A stretch of 64,000 nt of DNA, from contig JAZLHU010000012.1 of the NCBI GenBank assembly GCA_045616985.1, forward strand, positions 1-64,000, read 5' to 3'. Shown here one piece after another: positions 34,473 to 42,942 of this stretch. The stretch is from RUG13409 sp045616985 (lineage in GTDB: Bacteria > Bacillota > Clostridia > Peptostreptococcales > Anaerovoracaceae). The notes under the pieces are model-generated. The model searched no databases and was not told the origin of the DNA. It saw only the letters and a program-made list of their open reading frames with translations. Position 1 is the first letter of the stretch; the number at the start of each line of letters is the position of its first letter. The position numbers and the translations under genes were made by a program.

Positions 34473-35567
34473 TTATACGTTCATCTGCTTCGCAACCTCT
34501 TCAGCAAAGTTTTCTTCCTTCTTTTCGATTCCTTCGCCTACCTCGAAACGAACAACCTTAACAAGTGAAAGCTCCTTATTTACGGAAGCAAGGTACTGGG
34601 AAACTGTCTGCTTGCCATCTTCTGCTCTTACATATGTCTGGTCGAGAAGACAGATTTCCTTGAGCTGCTTGGCAATACGACCTTCGATCATCCCTGCAAA
34701 AATCTTGTTGTCAACGATAGCATCTCTTGCAGCAAGCGAAAGCTGAGCAAGCTTTGCCTTAGCATCTTCTGAAAGGAAGTTCGGAAGGAAGTTGAAGTTG
34801 AACTTGCTGTCCGCTTTCTTTTCCTCAAGAACAGCAACGTCCTCAGCGCCCCAGACACCTGCAACCGCCTTGTTTAAAAGGTCGTTGAGCATTGGCTTAG
34901 GAAGAGAGAACGGGTCGTTCAACGAGCTTTCAACTGTGATAGCTCTCATCTTTTCAAGCTCTTCAGCAGAAATTTCATTTCTGTTTACATACTGCGGATT
35001 CATTGCGGCAACCTGCATTGCTACATTTACAAGAGCTGCCTTTGCAGCATCGGATGTATCTCCGCTCCCTGCAACTACAACGCCGATTCTTCCGCCGCCA
35101 TGGATATATGTTGCAAGAAGCTCTCCGGATACCTTTTCAATTCTTCTGATAGAAAGATTTTCTCCGATCTTGGCAATCCTTGCCGTAAGTGCATCATTAA
35201 CTGTTGCGCCTTCAAAGCTGAGTGCCTTGAATGCTTCCATATCACTGCTTTCTGCCGTAAGGGCAAGCTCAGCCATATCTTCAACAAAAGCTACAAACTC
35301 AGGATTCTTGGAAACGAAATCTGTTTCAGAGTTGACTTCTACTAATGCAGCAGTCTTCTGATCTTCGGATAAAGCAATTCTGACAAGTCCTTCGGCTGCG
35401 ATTCTGCCGGCCTTCTTTGCTGCCTTTGCAAATCCTTTTTCTTTGAGGTAATCCATGGCCTTAGCCATATCGCCGTCGCATTCTACAAGAGCCTTCTTGC
35501 AGTCCATCATTCCGGCACCGGATTGTTCACGAAGTTCCTTAACCTGCTGTGCTGTAATGTTAGCCAT
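34473..35567 (-). CDS. tsf: elongation factor Ts
   Basis: Nucleotide-exchange factor for EF-Tu. The N-terminal UBA-like domain is classical (VKELREQSGAGMMDCKKALVE, split as residues 9-29) and is followed by the core with EVNSETDFVSKNPEFVAFV near 76-94 and HGGGRIGVVV. At 364 residues it is longer than the ~290-310 of most Firmicutes. The extra length sits mainly in the C-terminal half (KFNFNFLPNFLSEDAKAKLA and neighbours). It follows rpsB by 11 bases, the usual pair. Confidence 0.96.
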   Translation of the reverse strand: MANITAQQVKELREQSGAGMMDCKKALVECDGDMAKAMDYLKEKGFAKAAKKAGRIAAEGLVRIALSEDQKTAALVEVNSETDFVSKNPEFVAFVEDMAELALTAESSDMEAFKALSFEGATVNDALTARIAKIGENLSIRRIEKVSGELLATYIHGGGRIGVVVAGSGDTSDAAKAALVNVAMQVAAMNPQYVNRNEISAEELEKMRAITVESSLNDPFSLPKPMLNDLLNKAVAGVWGAEDVAVLEEKKADSKFNFNFLPNFLSEDAKAKLAQLSLAARDAIVDNKIFAGMIEGRIAKQLKEICLLDQTYVRAEDGKQTVSQYLASVNKELSLVKVVRFEVGEGIEKKEENFAEEVAKQMNV

Positions 35568-35578
35568 TGTATTCTCCT

Positions 35579-36325
35579 TTACTCTTCTACTGCTTCCTCA
35601 GCTTCTGCTGCAGGAGCTTCTTCTGCTGCAGGAGCCATAGATTCGCCCTGCTTACCTTCAATAACAGCATCTGCCATCTTGCCTGCAATGAGTTTTACTG
35701 CTCTGATAGCATCGTCGTTTGCCGGAATCACATAATCACAATCATCAGGATCGCAGTTTGTATCACACATACCAACTACAGGGATTCCAAGGACCTGAGC
35801 TTCCTTAACAGCGATCTTTTCCTTTTTTGGATCTACAACAAAGAGTGCACCGGGCATTCCCTTCATTGTCTTGATTCCGCCAAGATACTTTTCAAGCTTT
35901 TCCGCTTCCTGTGTAAGCTTGATAACTTCCTTCTTTGTGAGCTTTTCAAATGTGCCGTCTTCAGCCATCCTGTTGATCTCATAAAGTCTCTTGATTCTGG
36001 AGGAAATGGTCTTGTAGTTTGTGAGCATACCACCGAGCCATCTCTCGTTTACAAAGTACATTCCGCATCTTTCGGCTTCGTCCTTTACTGCTGCCTGAGC
36101 CTGCTTCTTTGTTCCTACAAAGAGAACATTCCTGCCTGCTGCAGATACGCTCTTTACGAAGTCGTAAGCCTCTTCGACCTTAGCAACTGTCTTGGAAAGA
36201 TCGATGATGTAGATTCCGTTTCTCTCTGCAAAAATGTAAGGAGCCATCTTAGGGTTCCATCTTCTTGTCTGATGTCCGAAGTGAACACCTGCTTCGAGAA
36301 GCTGTTTCATTGAAATAACTGCCAT
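35579..36325 (-). CDS. rpsB: 30S ribosomal protein S2
   Basis: Small-subunit protein near the head/platform junction. 248 residues with SMKQLLEAGVHFGHQTRRWN (5-24), KMAPYIFAERNGIYIIDL, FVGTKKQAQ and the signature VGMCDTNCDPDDCDYVIPAN. The last ~25 residues are an Ala/Glu-rich acidic tail (EEAPAAEAEEAVEE). GGGAGG lies upstream. Transcribed from a near-consensus promoter with a structured leader. Confidence 0.98.
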   Translation of the reverse strand: MAVISMKQLLEAGVHFGHQTRRWNPKMAPYIFAERNGIYIIDLSKTVAKVEEAYDFVKSVSAAGRNVLFVGTKKQAQAAVKDEAERCGMYFVNERWLGGMLTNYKTISSRIKRLYEINRMAEDGTFEKLTKKEVIKLTQEAEKLEKYLGGIKTMKGMPGALFVVDPKKEKIAVKEAQVLGIPVVGMCDTNCDPDDCDYVIPANDDAIRAVKLIAGKMADAVIEGKQGESMAPAAEEAPAAEAEEAVEE

Positions 36326-36477
36326 TTAATTTACCTCCCGGTTAAACTTCCATTTTTCAGCCCAAAGCACTTAAACCATTAAGGCACCGCGTGCTGCCGA
36401 AAAATGTGCAAAATAAAACATCGTCACGCATTAGTGCGCAACGATAGAATATTACTTCAAAACACTTCGAATTGCAA
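36326..36477 (-). promoter_or_regulatory. rpsB promoter and structured leader
   Basis: TTGCAA (36477-36472), 17-bp spacer, TAATAT (36454-36449) on the minus strand. The ~115-base leader contains complementary runs, among them TTCGGCAGCACGC, GCGGTGCC and GGGCTGAAAA. In other bacteria rpsB leaders bind S2 for feedback control. That role is inferred, and the fold was not computed. Confidence 0.6.
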
Positions 36478-36492
36478 TAGTTTTTCGAAAAT

Positions 36493-37233
36493 TTATTTAA
36501 TTATTTTTCTTATTATATACGAAGCCATTTCAAGACCCGCAACAGCCGGCATATACGAAATGCTCGGAACAGGATCCCCGCTCTCGATTTTGTTTTTTGC
36601 AGTCTCTTTTGAATACAAAACAGGAATGTCTTTTATCTCCTTTTCCCTGAGTTTTTTTCTGATTGCTCTTGCTAAGGGATCTCCTTCGGTCTTTTCAACA
36701 GGTGCGATCTCAAATTCAAAAGGATTAAGCTTATTTCCGGTCCCCATAGAGGATATTATCGGAATATTATTTTTGTAAACAGTCTCTATTAATGCCAGCT
36801 TTGCAGGCACATCATCTATTGCATCGGCAACAAAATCCCAGCATTTTAAACACTTACCGCAATCCACGCATTTCTTGTATCCGTCAGGACAAGCAGTAAT
36901 TAAATCTAATTCATTGAGATTTTGAGGGTTGATTTTAAAAGGAAAAAGTTTAATATTGCATTCAGGGTTTATTTTCAAAAGCCTTTCCTTTGCAATCTCG
37001 ACTTTATTCTTTCCTATTACATCTGTTGTAGCAAAAATCTGACGATTAAGATTTGACGGGTCAACCGTATCAAAATCGCAAAGACCAAGAGTGCCGACAC
37101 CTGCTCTTACCAAGGCCTCTGCAATATATCCGCCGACTCCGCCAAGTCCGACTACCAAAACTCTGGCATCTTTTAAGTTTTCCATAGCTTCGGCTCCAAT
37201 GAGCCTTTGCGTTCTGTCGTAAATTTCTTTCAT
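36493..37233 (-). CDS. TcdA-like ThiF/E1-family protein (tRNA t6A dehydratase family) with a ferredoxin-like Cys cluster
   Basis: 246 residues of ThiF/HesA fold: ATP-binding VVGLGGVGGYIAEALVRAG (about 28-46), DTVDPSNLNRQI with the adenylation Arg, the DAIDDVPAKLALIE region and the typical GTGNKLNPFEFEIAPV. TcdA converts t6A37 in tRNA to the cyclic ct6A form. Between residues 115 and 131 sits C-x6-C-x2-C-x2-C-x2-C (C115, C122, C125, C128, C131), where relatives usually have no cysteines. The Cys-rich segment often seen near the C-terminus of clostridial homologues is absent. The ATG at 37233 is chosen, ten bases after the RACo-like gene. TcdA function is likely but not certain. Confidence 0.8.
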   Translation of the reverse strand: MKEIYDRTQRLIGAEAMENLKDARVLVVGLGGVGGYIAEALVRAGVGTLGLCDFDTVDPSNLNRQIFATTDVIGKNKVEIAKERLLKINPECNIKLFPFKINPQNLNELDLITACPDGYKKCVDCGKCLKCWDFVADAIDDVPAKLALIETVYKNNIPIISSMGTGNKLNPFEFEIAPVEKTEGDPLARAIRKKLREKEIKDIPVLYSKETAKNKIESGDPVPSISYMPAVAGLEMASYIIRKIIK

Positions 37234-37243
37234 CAACCGAAAT

Positions 37244-38683
37244 TTATATATCAAAAATCATATTTTCTATGTATAAATCCGAGAATTCCTTTGTGGCAGC
37301 AAGATTTATACATTCACAATTGTCAAGCTTAAGCTCGTCAGCAGCATTTTTATCCAGCAAAGTAAGAATTGCACCTGACAAGGCTGCATTCCCTATGACA
37401 ACAGCATTGTCAATAATTTCCTTAGGTATCAAGCCTATTGTCTCTGCCGTTTCCAAATTCAGATACGCACCAAAGCCTCCGGCAACGTAAAATTTATTGA
37501 TATCCCCGGGCTTTACATCGTTTATCGACATCAAGGTTAATATCCCGGCGCAAATAGCGCTCTTTGCAAGCTGAATCTGTCTGATGTCCTGCTTTGAAAC
37601 ATAAATGGAGTCGGTAACATAATAATCCTCATCCAGGCGACCTGTCTCGTTGATATGACCTGTCTTAAGCAGTGCGGCAACAGCATCAATAATGGCACTT
37701 CCGCACATGTGTGTCGGAGCAGCATCACCTATTACAGAATATTTGATTTCTCCGTTTTCAACCCAAAAATGATCAATGGCGCCATCCGTTGCCGGTCCGC
37801 CGCATTCGATCCCCGTTCCCTCGAAGGCCGGTCCGCAGGCTGTTGCACAGCAGGTCAGCTTTCCTTCCTTATACAGTGCAAGTTCACCGTTTGTTCCAAG
37901 ATCGATCAGCATATTAACGCCTTCCTGGTTAACCATATCACTTGCAAGTATGGCAGTATATATATCAGCACCTACATAGGCACCGAAGCAGGGCGGGAAA
38001 TACACGCCGTTTTCAACAAAACCGAACCTGCAATCTGCTGTATAAGGCACTTGTGTAAGACTGAGCGGAATTCTTCCGGTATACAAATAAAGCATTGTTG
38101 TATTGCCGGTAATAACCCAGGACTTAATATCCGATTCATTGATTTCACAGAGTTTAAGAGCTTTTTCAAAAAGAACTCTTATTGTTCCCTGTATCAAATC
38201 CTGTTGAAGCTTTGACTTTCCTTTAATTGCAGCCTGAATTCTGTTAATTACATCGGCCGCGATGGCTCTTTGAGGATTTTCAATTGAAACTGCAGGAAGA
38301 ATTTCTCCCGTATTAAGATTGATTATTCTAAGAACAAGCGTTGTTGTACCGATATCAACGGCAACACCGTATCCGTCCGAAACAGGATTAAATTCGTATT
38401 CAGGCATAGCACCTTCTGTTCTGATTTTACTTACGATTTTACTTCTCGGAATAAAAAGTTCGGCATCCCCTTCAACATATCCCTGACATGTTAAAATCTT
38501 GGTTTCTTTGTCCTCTTCGCCGTCTTTATATAAAAAAGCAGCGCACTTACCGCATTTTCCGGTACCGCCGCATGGTTTCTTTGGCATTAAATTATTTGCT
38601 GTAAGAATATCCTCCAGCCTGACTTTTCCCTCAAAGGAGATCTCCGTTACATCCCGATTATTGTGTACTGTTAAAAGACTCAT
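37244..38683 (-). CDS. RACo-like ferredoxin-ASKHA protein (DUF4445)
   Basis: 479 residues. An N-terminal 2Fe-2S ferredoxin domain has ligands C38, C44, C47 and C66 (CGGTGKCGKC and LTCQG). A linker follows, and then an ASKHA ATPase domain (GVAVDIGTTTLVLRIINL near 110, GNTTMLYLYTG, LIDLGTNGELALYKEG, YVAGGFGAYL). RACo proteins use ATP to reductively reactivate cobalamin in corrinoid proteins, but no corrinoid protein or methyltransferase gene lies nearby, so the client is unknown. The gene overlaps the HD-protein gene by 26 bases. A paralogue lies at 60744-62267. Confidence 0.9.
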   Translation of the reverse strand: MSLLTVHNNRDVTEISFEGKVRLEDILTANNLMPKKPCGGTGKCGKCAAFLYKDGEEDKETKILTCQGYVEGDAELFIPRSKIVSKIRTEGAMPEYEFNPVSDGYGVAVDIGTTTLVLRIINLNTGEILPAVSIENPQRAIAADVINRIQAAIKGKSKLQQDLIQGTIRVLFEKALKLCEINESDIKSWVITGNTTMLYLYTGRIPLSLTQVPYTADCRFGFVENGVYFPPCFGAYVGADIYTAILASDMVNQEGVNMLIDLGTNGELALYKEGKLTCCATACGPAFEGTGIECGGPATDGAIDHFWVENGEIKYSVIGDAAPTHMCGSAIIDAVAALLKTGHINETGRLDEDYYVTDSIYVSKQDIRQIQLAKSAICAGILTLMSINDVKPGDINKFYVAGGFGAYLNLETAETIGLIPKEIIDNAVVIGNAALSGAILTLLDKNAADELKLDNCECINLAATKEFSDLYIENMIFDI

Positions 38684-39542
38684 TTCTTTCCACCAATTTT
38701 GTAATAACTTTATCTTGTTTAATTCTGTATTTTGTTCTTGAATTTGTTACATCCCTGCACAAGTTCAATGTTTCCTGTAATTTTCCTATACAGGAATTTA
38801 CGAAATCAATAAGTTCCGAATCATTGGAGTCAATATACAAAACAAATGCATCGTCCGTTATTTCCATATGCTCAATTGCATAATGCTTTCTCCATTCAAT
38901 ATTGTCTTGATGCTTATTGTAGTCAAATCCGATATTGCGATCTCTTGCAATATCAAGTTCATCTGCAAGTCTGATCAAAGAAGACAGATAGGGCAGACAA
39001 ATCGGATTGCCGTTAGCAACTTTAAAATCTGCGGGGTACTCCGTTTCATCATACAAATCAGTTTTTCTGTGACCTCTTGAGACCTGAATAATAGCATCAA
39101 TGTGTGCCTCTGAGGGTATCTCAAACAAAGATGCATATTTTCTTATAAAGCCGGCAGAAAATTCGTGATGGAAGTTTCTGATGGTCTCTTTGATATCAAG
39201 ATTCGGATGGGCTTTTCTATACTCAGGGCTTACGATTTTGTTTCTGAGATTTTCATAATCCTTTTCAGAAACTCCCATACCCGTATCATGAAGATAACAG
39301 CTCATCAAAAGAACATAGAGTTCATCGTCATTGAACATTTCTATTTGCTCGCCAATCAATTTGTTGCAGAAATCTATAACCTGAATTGAATGAAGTGATG
39401 AATGATCCGTATACTCCGGAAAATAAGCGGTATACTTATCAAGAATACTGTGCATAACAAAGGCAGTACTCTTGACAAGTTCATGATAATTCGGATTTGA
39501 TTTTGCAAGCGCACGCTCGCATAAAAAATCAGTATTATCCAT
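38658..39542 (-). CDS. HD-domain metal-dependent phosphohydrolase, function unknown
   Basis: 294 residues. HD-superfamily ligands are visible as H47/H51 (TDHSSLHSIQV), H85-D86 (SCYLHDTGMG), a later His in RNFHHEFSAGF, and an Asp in RLADELDIARDRN. The C-terminal ~100 residues are not recognised. It may act on a nucleotide or phosphorylated substrate. It overlaps the RACo-like gene by 26 bases, so the two are co-translated, and lies 14 bases after rpoZ. Confidence 0.82.
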   Translation of the reverse strand: MDNTDFLCERALAKSNPNYHELVKSTAFVMHSILDKYTAYFPEYTDHSSLHSIQVIDFCNKLIGEQIEMFNDDELYVLLMSCYLHDTGMGVSEKDYENLRNKIVSPEYRKAHPNLDIKETIRNFHHEFSAGFIRKYASLFEIPSEAHIDAIIQVSRGHRKTDLYDETEYPADFKVANGNPICLPYLSSLIRLADELDIARDRNIGFDYNKHQDNIEWRKHYAIEHMEITDDAFVLYIDSNDSELIDFVNSCIGKLQETLNLCRDVTNSRTKYRIKQDKVITKLVERNESFNSTQ

Positions 39543-39556
39543 TAAAGGAATTCCTT

Positions 39557-39757
39557 TTATTCTTCGTCTCTCTTATAAGAAATTAAGTCCCCTGCAACCT
39601 CTGCTGTTGCAATTGAAATCGGCTTATCGTTTTCAGTAATTGTAAGCTGCGGTTTTCCGTCGATAAGATCTCTTGCTCTTTTAGCTGTCATAACAGCAAG
39701 AGTATATCTGGAATCAACCTTTGTCTTAAGCACATCAATGGCCGGATAAAGCATCAT
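39557..39757 (-). CDS. rpoZ: RNA polymerase omega subunit
   Basis: Small subunit that helps assemble beta-prime. 66 residues with YPAIDVLKTKVDSRYTLAVM and TAKRARDLIDG, the core omega signature. Two adjacent ATGs are possible; GGAGG is ten bases before the first. Overlaps the gmk stop by four bases, the widespread gmk-rpoZ order. Confidence 0.95.
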   Translation of the reverse strand: MMLYPAIDVLKTKVDSRYTLAVMTAKRARDLIDGKPQLTITENDKPISIATAEVAGDLISYKRDEE

Positions 39758-40371
39758 AGTAATAATTCCTCCTCATACTTCTTTATTATTTTGTCTGCGG
39801 ACTCCCTGTTTATAACGGAAAATTCGCCTCTCATTATTTTTTTTGCATTTTCAACGGCTTCATCAAGATCTTCGTTGATTATGTAATAATCGTAATCAAT
39901 TATTTTATGAATCTCGCTCATTACGGATTTTGTTCTGAGCTTGATCTGTTCTTCAGAATCCGTGCCGCGGGTTCTGAGCCTGTCGGCAAGAACGGAAAGT
40001 GAAGGCGGCAGCACGAAAACCAACACCGCATCAGGATATGCCTTTTTAACCTTCATGGCACCCTGCATCTCAATTTCAAGTATTACATCTCTTCCCTTTT
40101 CCAGCTTCTCAAGAACAGGCTTTTTGGGAGTACCGTAGCGATTGTTATAAATTTCCGCCCATTCCAAAAGTCCGCCCTCATCTATAGTTTTTTGAAACTC
40201 TTCGTGACTGACAAAATAGTAATTTACGCCATCTGCTTCTTGTCCGCGAAGGGCTCTGGTCGTCATGGAAATGCTCAGATCTGCAACATCGTCTTTAACA
40301 AGTCTGTCGCATATGGTTCCCTTTCCTGCACCCGACGGTCCGGAAAAAACATATAATCGCCCCTGACTCAA
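39754..40371 (-). CDS. gmk: guanylate kinase
   Basis: Phosphorylates GMP to GDP. 205 residues from the chosen start, with P-loop VFSGPSGAGKGT (about 8-19), DLSISMTTRALRGQEADGVNYY and EWAEIYNNRYGTPK for GMP binding, and VILEIEMQGAMKVKKAYPDA. The likely start is a TTG at 40371, nine bases after GGAGA. A GTG at 40380 would sit almost on the ribosome-binding site. A -10 TATAAT lies upstream at 40404-40409. Confidence 0.96.
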   Translation of the reverse strand: MSQGRLYVFSGPSGAGKGTICDRLVKDDVADLSISMTTRALRGQEADGVNYYFVSHEEFQKTIDEGGLLEWAEIYNNRYGTPKKPVLEKLEKGRDVILEIEMQGAMKVKKAYPDAVLVFVLPPSLSVLADRLRTRGTDSEEQIKLRTKSVMSEIHKIIDYDYYIINEDLDEAVENAKKIMRGEFSVINRESADKIIKKYEEELLL

Positions 40372-40403
40372 GATATACACTCTCCTTTTTAACTACACAG
40401 ACT

Positions 40404-40409
40404 ATTATA
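40404..40409 (-). promoter_or_regulatory. -10 element for gmk-rpoZ
   Basis: TATAAT on the minus strand about 33 bases before the gmk start and just after the rqcH terminator. The -35 is weak (CTTTTA/TTTTAA), so confidence is modest. Confidence 0.45.
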
Positions 40410-40431
40410 TTGCCCTCGGCATATATTAAAA

Positions 40432-40461
40432 GAGTTTTGTGAAGATTTCTTCACGAAACTC
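40432..40461 (-). terminator. rqcH terminator
   Basis: A near-perfect 14-base-arm hairpin (GAGTTTTGTGAAGA with TCTTCACGAAACTC, one mismatch, two-base loop), followed on the minus strand by TTTTAAT. It ends the operon whose last gene is rqcH. Confidence 0.85.
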
Positions 40462-40498
40462 CTTTGTCTTATATTCATTGTTCGTATTATTCCGAACT

Positions 40499-42058
40499 TT
40501 ATTCCGGATTATGAGGATCAATCCACACAGTTCCGTTGTTTGTGAATATTACCATTCCGGGCTTTGCACCGGAAGGCTTTTTTACATATCTTAAGAGAAC
40601 ATAATCGACCGGCACATTTTCGGATTCTCTGCCCTGAGAAAACCATGCGGCAATAGAAGCGGCTTCATACATATCCTCAGGACTCGGATCTATGCCGTTA
40701 CAAACAAGAACGGCATGACTGCCGTGAATATCCTTTGTATGGAACCACCAGTCGGTTTTCTTTCCCATTTTAAAGGTTATATAATCGTTCTCGCTATTAT
40801 TACGTCCGACCAAAAGCTCAAGGCCGGATTTTAACACAAAGCGTCTTGGTTGCGGTTTAATCTTTTTTTTGCGTTCTTTTACAGTTCTTATTCTTACATA
40901 ACCCTGATCGGCAAGCTCGGCTCTGATTAAATCCAGTTCTTCGTACGTTTTGCAGCCCGGAATCAAAGCCATAACGGATTCAAGGTACGCAATATCCTTT
41001 TCACAGGACTCAAGCTGAGGCAGCTTTTCCTTCCGGGAGCCTTTAAGCTTATTATATTTTTTAAAATAACTTTGTGCATTTTTGGCCGGAGAAAGCTTCT
41101 CATCTAAAGCGATCTCAACCTCCGCGCCATCATAAAAGCTTATCACTTTTACCTTTTTGTCTCCGGGCCTGATAAGATGCAGGTTTGCATTCAAAAGCTC
41201 GCCCTTGATCCTGTAAATATCCGATTCTTCAGCTTTTTTTATCTCATCCAGAAGGCGCTGCTTTTTTAAAAGCTGCTTATCAATAAGGTTTTTAACCGTA
41301 CGCTGCAGGTTATCAGCCTTTTGCATTACCCTGTTGCTGTCTTTTCGTCTTGAATAATAGTAATCCAGAGCATCCGCAATGGTTTCAAAACGAATTTCCT
41401 TATAGGTATCCTTGTATTGCAAAAGATTTATTATGTGAACATCCTTTGGTTTTCCAACTTCATCGACATAAACCCTTGGAAGACATTCTTCTGAATCAGC
41501 ACCGAGATTTACAGCCTCCTTTGCGGAAGGACCAAGCCCCGATGTATTCTCCAAATTGGAAACCGGCGGATATTGATATATCAGACCGGGCAGAATCTGT
41601 CTGACTCTGTTAACATCTATGGAAATACGTTTGATTGAGTCGATTATCTTTCCGTTTTCCGCATCAGTAAGGATTATATTACTGTGCTTTCCCATGGTTT
41701 CGCAAATAAGCTTTTTATTTACTGAATACCCCATTTCATTTACGGTTTCAATTTCAAGCTCAATCAAGCGCTCTGAATTAAGCTGAGAAACAGATACGAT
41801 CCTTCCGCCCTGAATATGCTTTCTCAGAAGCATACAAAAAGCAGGAGCTTCTGCCGGATTATCGTAGGCAAGCTCCGTAAAATGCACCCGGGAGCCCGAA
41901 GAGGATACATCTATCAGCAGTTTCTTTCTGGAGTTTTCCGTTCTGCACTGCAAGATAACCATGTCAGGTTCGGGCTGCATGACCCTTTCAATTTTTGCGC
42001 CGGCAAGAACTGCTATTTCTCTGCAAACAGCCTTGCACAGCAAACCGTCATAAGCCAT
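40499..42058 (-). CDS. rqcH: Rqc2-homologue RqcH (NFACT family, ribosome quality control)
   Basis: Binds split 50S subunits carrying stalled nascent chains and recruits tRNA-Ala to add poly-Ala tails. 519 residues: NFACT-N at the start (AYDGLLCKAVCREIAVLAGA), then HhH and coiled-coil middle (about 240-370), and NFACT-R with DWWFHTKDIHGSHAVLV near 433-449. Ends with FTNNGTVWIDPHNPE. Shorter than the ~570 residues of Bacillus RqcH. It starts in a four-base overlap context with yicC and is followed by a strong terminator. Confidence 0.94.
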   Translation of the reverse strand: MAYDGLLCKAVCREIAVLAGAKIERVMQPEPDMVILQCRTENSRKKLLIDVSSSGSRVHFTELAYDNPAEAPAFCMLLRKHIQGGRIVSVSQLNSERLIELEIETVNEMGYSVNKKLICETMGKHSNIILTDAENGKIIDSIKRISIDVNRVRQILPGLIYQYPPVSNLENTSGLGPSAKEAVNLGADSEECLPRVYVDEVGKPKDVHIINLLQYKDTYKEIRFETIADALDYYYSRRKDSNRVMQKADNLQRTVKNLIDKQLLKKQRLLDEIKKAEESDIYRIKGELLNANLHLIRPGDKKVKVISFYDGAEVEIALDEKLSPAKNAQSYFKKYNKLKGSRKEKLPQLESCEKDIAYLESVMALIPGCKTYEELDLIRAELADQGYVRIRTVKERKKKIKPQPRRFVLKSGLELLVGRNNSENDYITFKMGKKTDWWFHTKDIHGSHAVLVCNGIDPSPEDMYEAASIAAWFSQGRESENVPVDYVLLRYVKKPSGAKPGMVIFTNNGTVWIDPHNPE

Positions 42059-42942
42059 TATTCAATATTTTGAACCTGTTCTCTTATCTTTTCTATTTCA
42101 GCCTTAAGAATAAGCACCTTATCCGTAATTTTAATATCATTAGCCTTAGAGCCGATTGTATTAGCCTCTCTGTTCATTTCCTGAAGCAAAAAATCGAGCT
42201 TCTTACCGGCCGCCTCTGTTCCGCTGCAAATAGACTTAAGCTGAGCGCAGTGGCTTTTCAGACGAACGATTTCTTCGGTAATATTCGATTTATCGGCAAA
42301 CACAGCCGCCTCAAGCATAATGCGGTCCTCCGGAATAACAGCATCGTTACCCAAAAGCTCGGAGATCCTTTCTTTCATCTTAACAGCATATTGCCTTGCA
42401 ACCTCAGGAGCATATTCCTCAACACCGCAAACGGTATTTAAAATCAATTCTCCACGTTGCATAATATCTTCTGCAAGCTTTTTGCCCTCAACAATCTTCA
42501 TTGAATCATATTTTTCAAGGGCACCTGAAACTGCAGCAGAAAGACACTGCAGGATTTCATCTTCATCCTCCTCCGCAGGAGTATTCTTAAGCACCTCGGG
42601 CATGGATGCAAGCATCTGAAGACTTACATCTCCCGAAAGCTTCGGAAATTCATTCTTTAAGGATATCAGGCTTTCGTAATACACCCTTGCGGCATCAAGA
42701 TTAAGCCTAATATCCGTTGATTCAACAGAAAGCTCCTCAACCGTAATTGAAATATCGATCTTTCCTCTCGGAGCAGCCGCCTTTACCATTGCTTTTATCT
42801 TTTCCTCGGCAAACTGATAGCGTCTTGGCATCTTAACGCTGATTTCACAATACCTGTGATTAACTGATTTAATTTCTGCAGTTATACTTCTTTTTTCATC
42901 GGTATATCCACCGCGGCCGAAGCCTGTCATTGATTTGATCAT
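42058..42942 (-). CDS. YicC-family endoribonuclease
   Basis: 294 residues with the family N-terminus MIKSMTGFGRGG, SVNHRYCEISVKMPR and the C-terminal EMNREANTIGSKANDIKITD. YicC-type proteins are Mn-dependent endoribonucleases that affect sRNA and mRNA turnover. In Firmicutes yicC is normally followed by remA-gmk-rpoZ; here rqcH follows and no remA is present between them. It overlaps rluD by four bases. Confidence 0.93.
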   Translation of the reverse strand: MIKSMTGFGRGGYTDEKRSITAEIKSVNHRYCEISVKMPRRYQFAEEKIKAMVKAAAPRGKIDISITVEELSVESTDIRLNLDAARVYYESLISLKNEFPKLSGDVSLQMLASMPEVLKNTPAEEDEDEILQCLSAAVSGALEKYDSMKIVEGKKLAEDIMQRGELILNTVCGVEEYAPEVARQYAVKMKERISELLGNDAVIPEDRIMLEAAVFADKSNITEEIVRLKSHCAQLKSICSGTEAAGKKLDFLLQEMNREANTIGSKANDIKITDKVLILKAEIEKIREQVQNIE

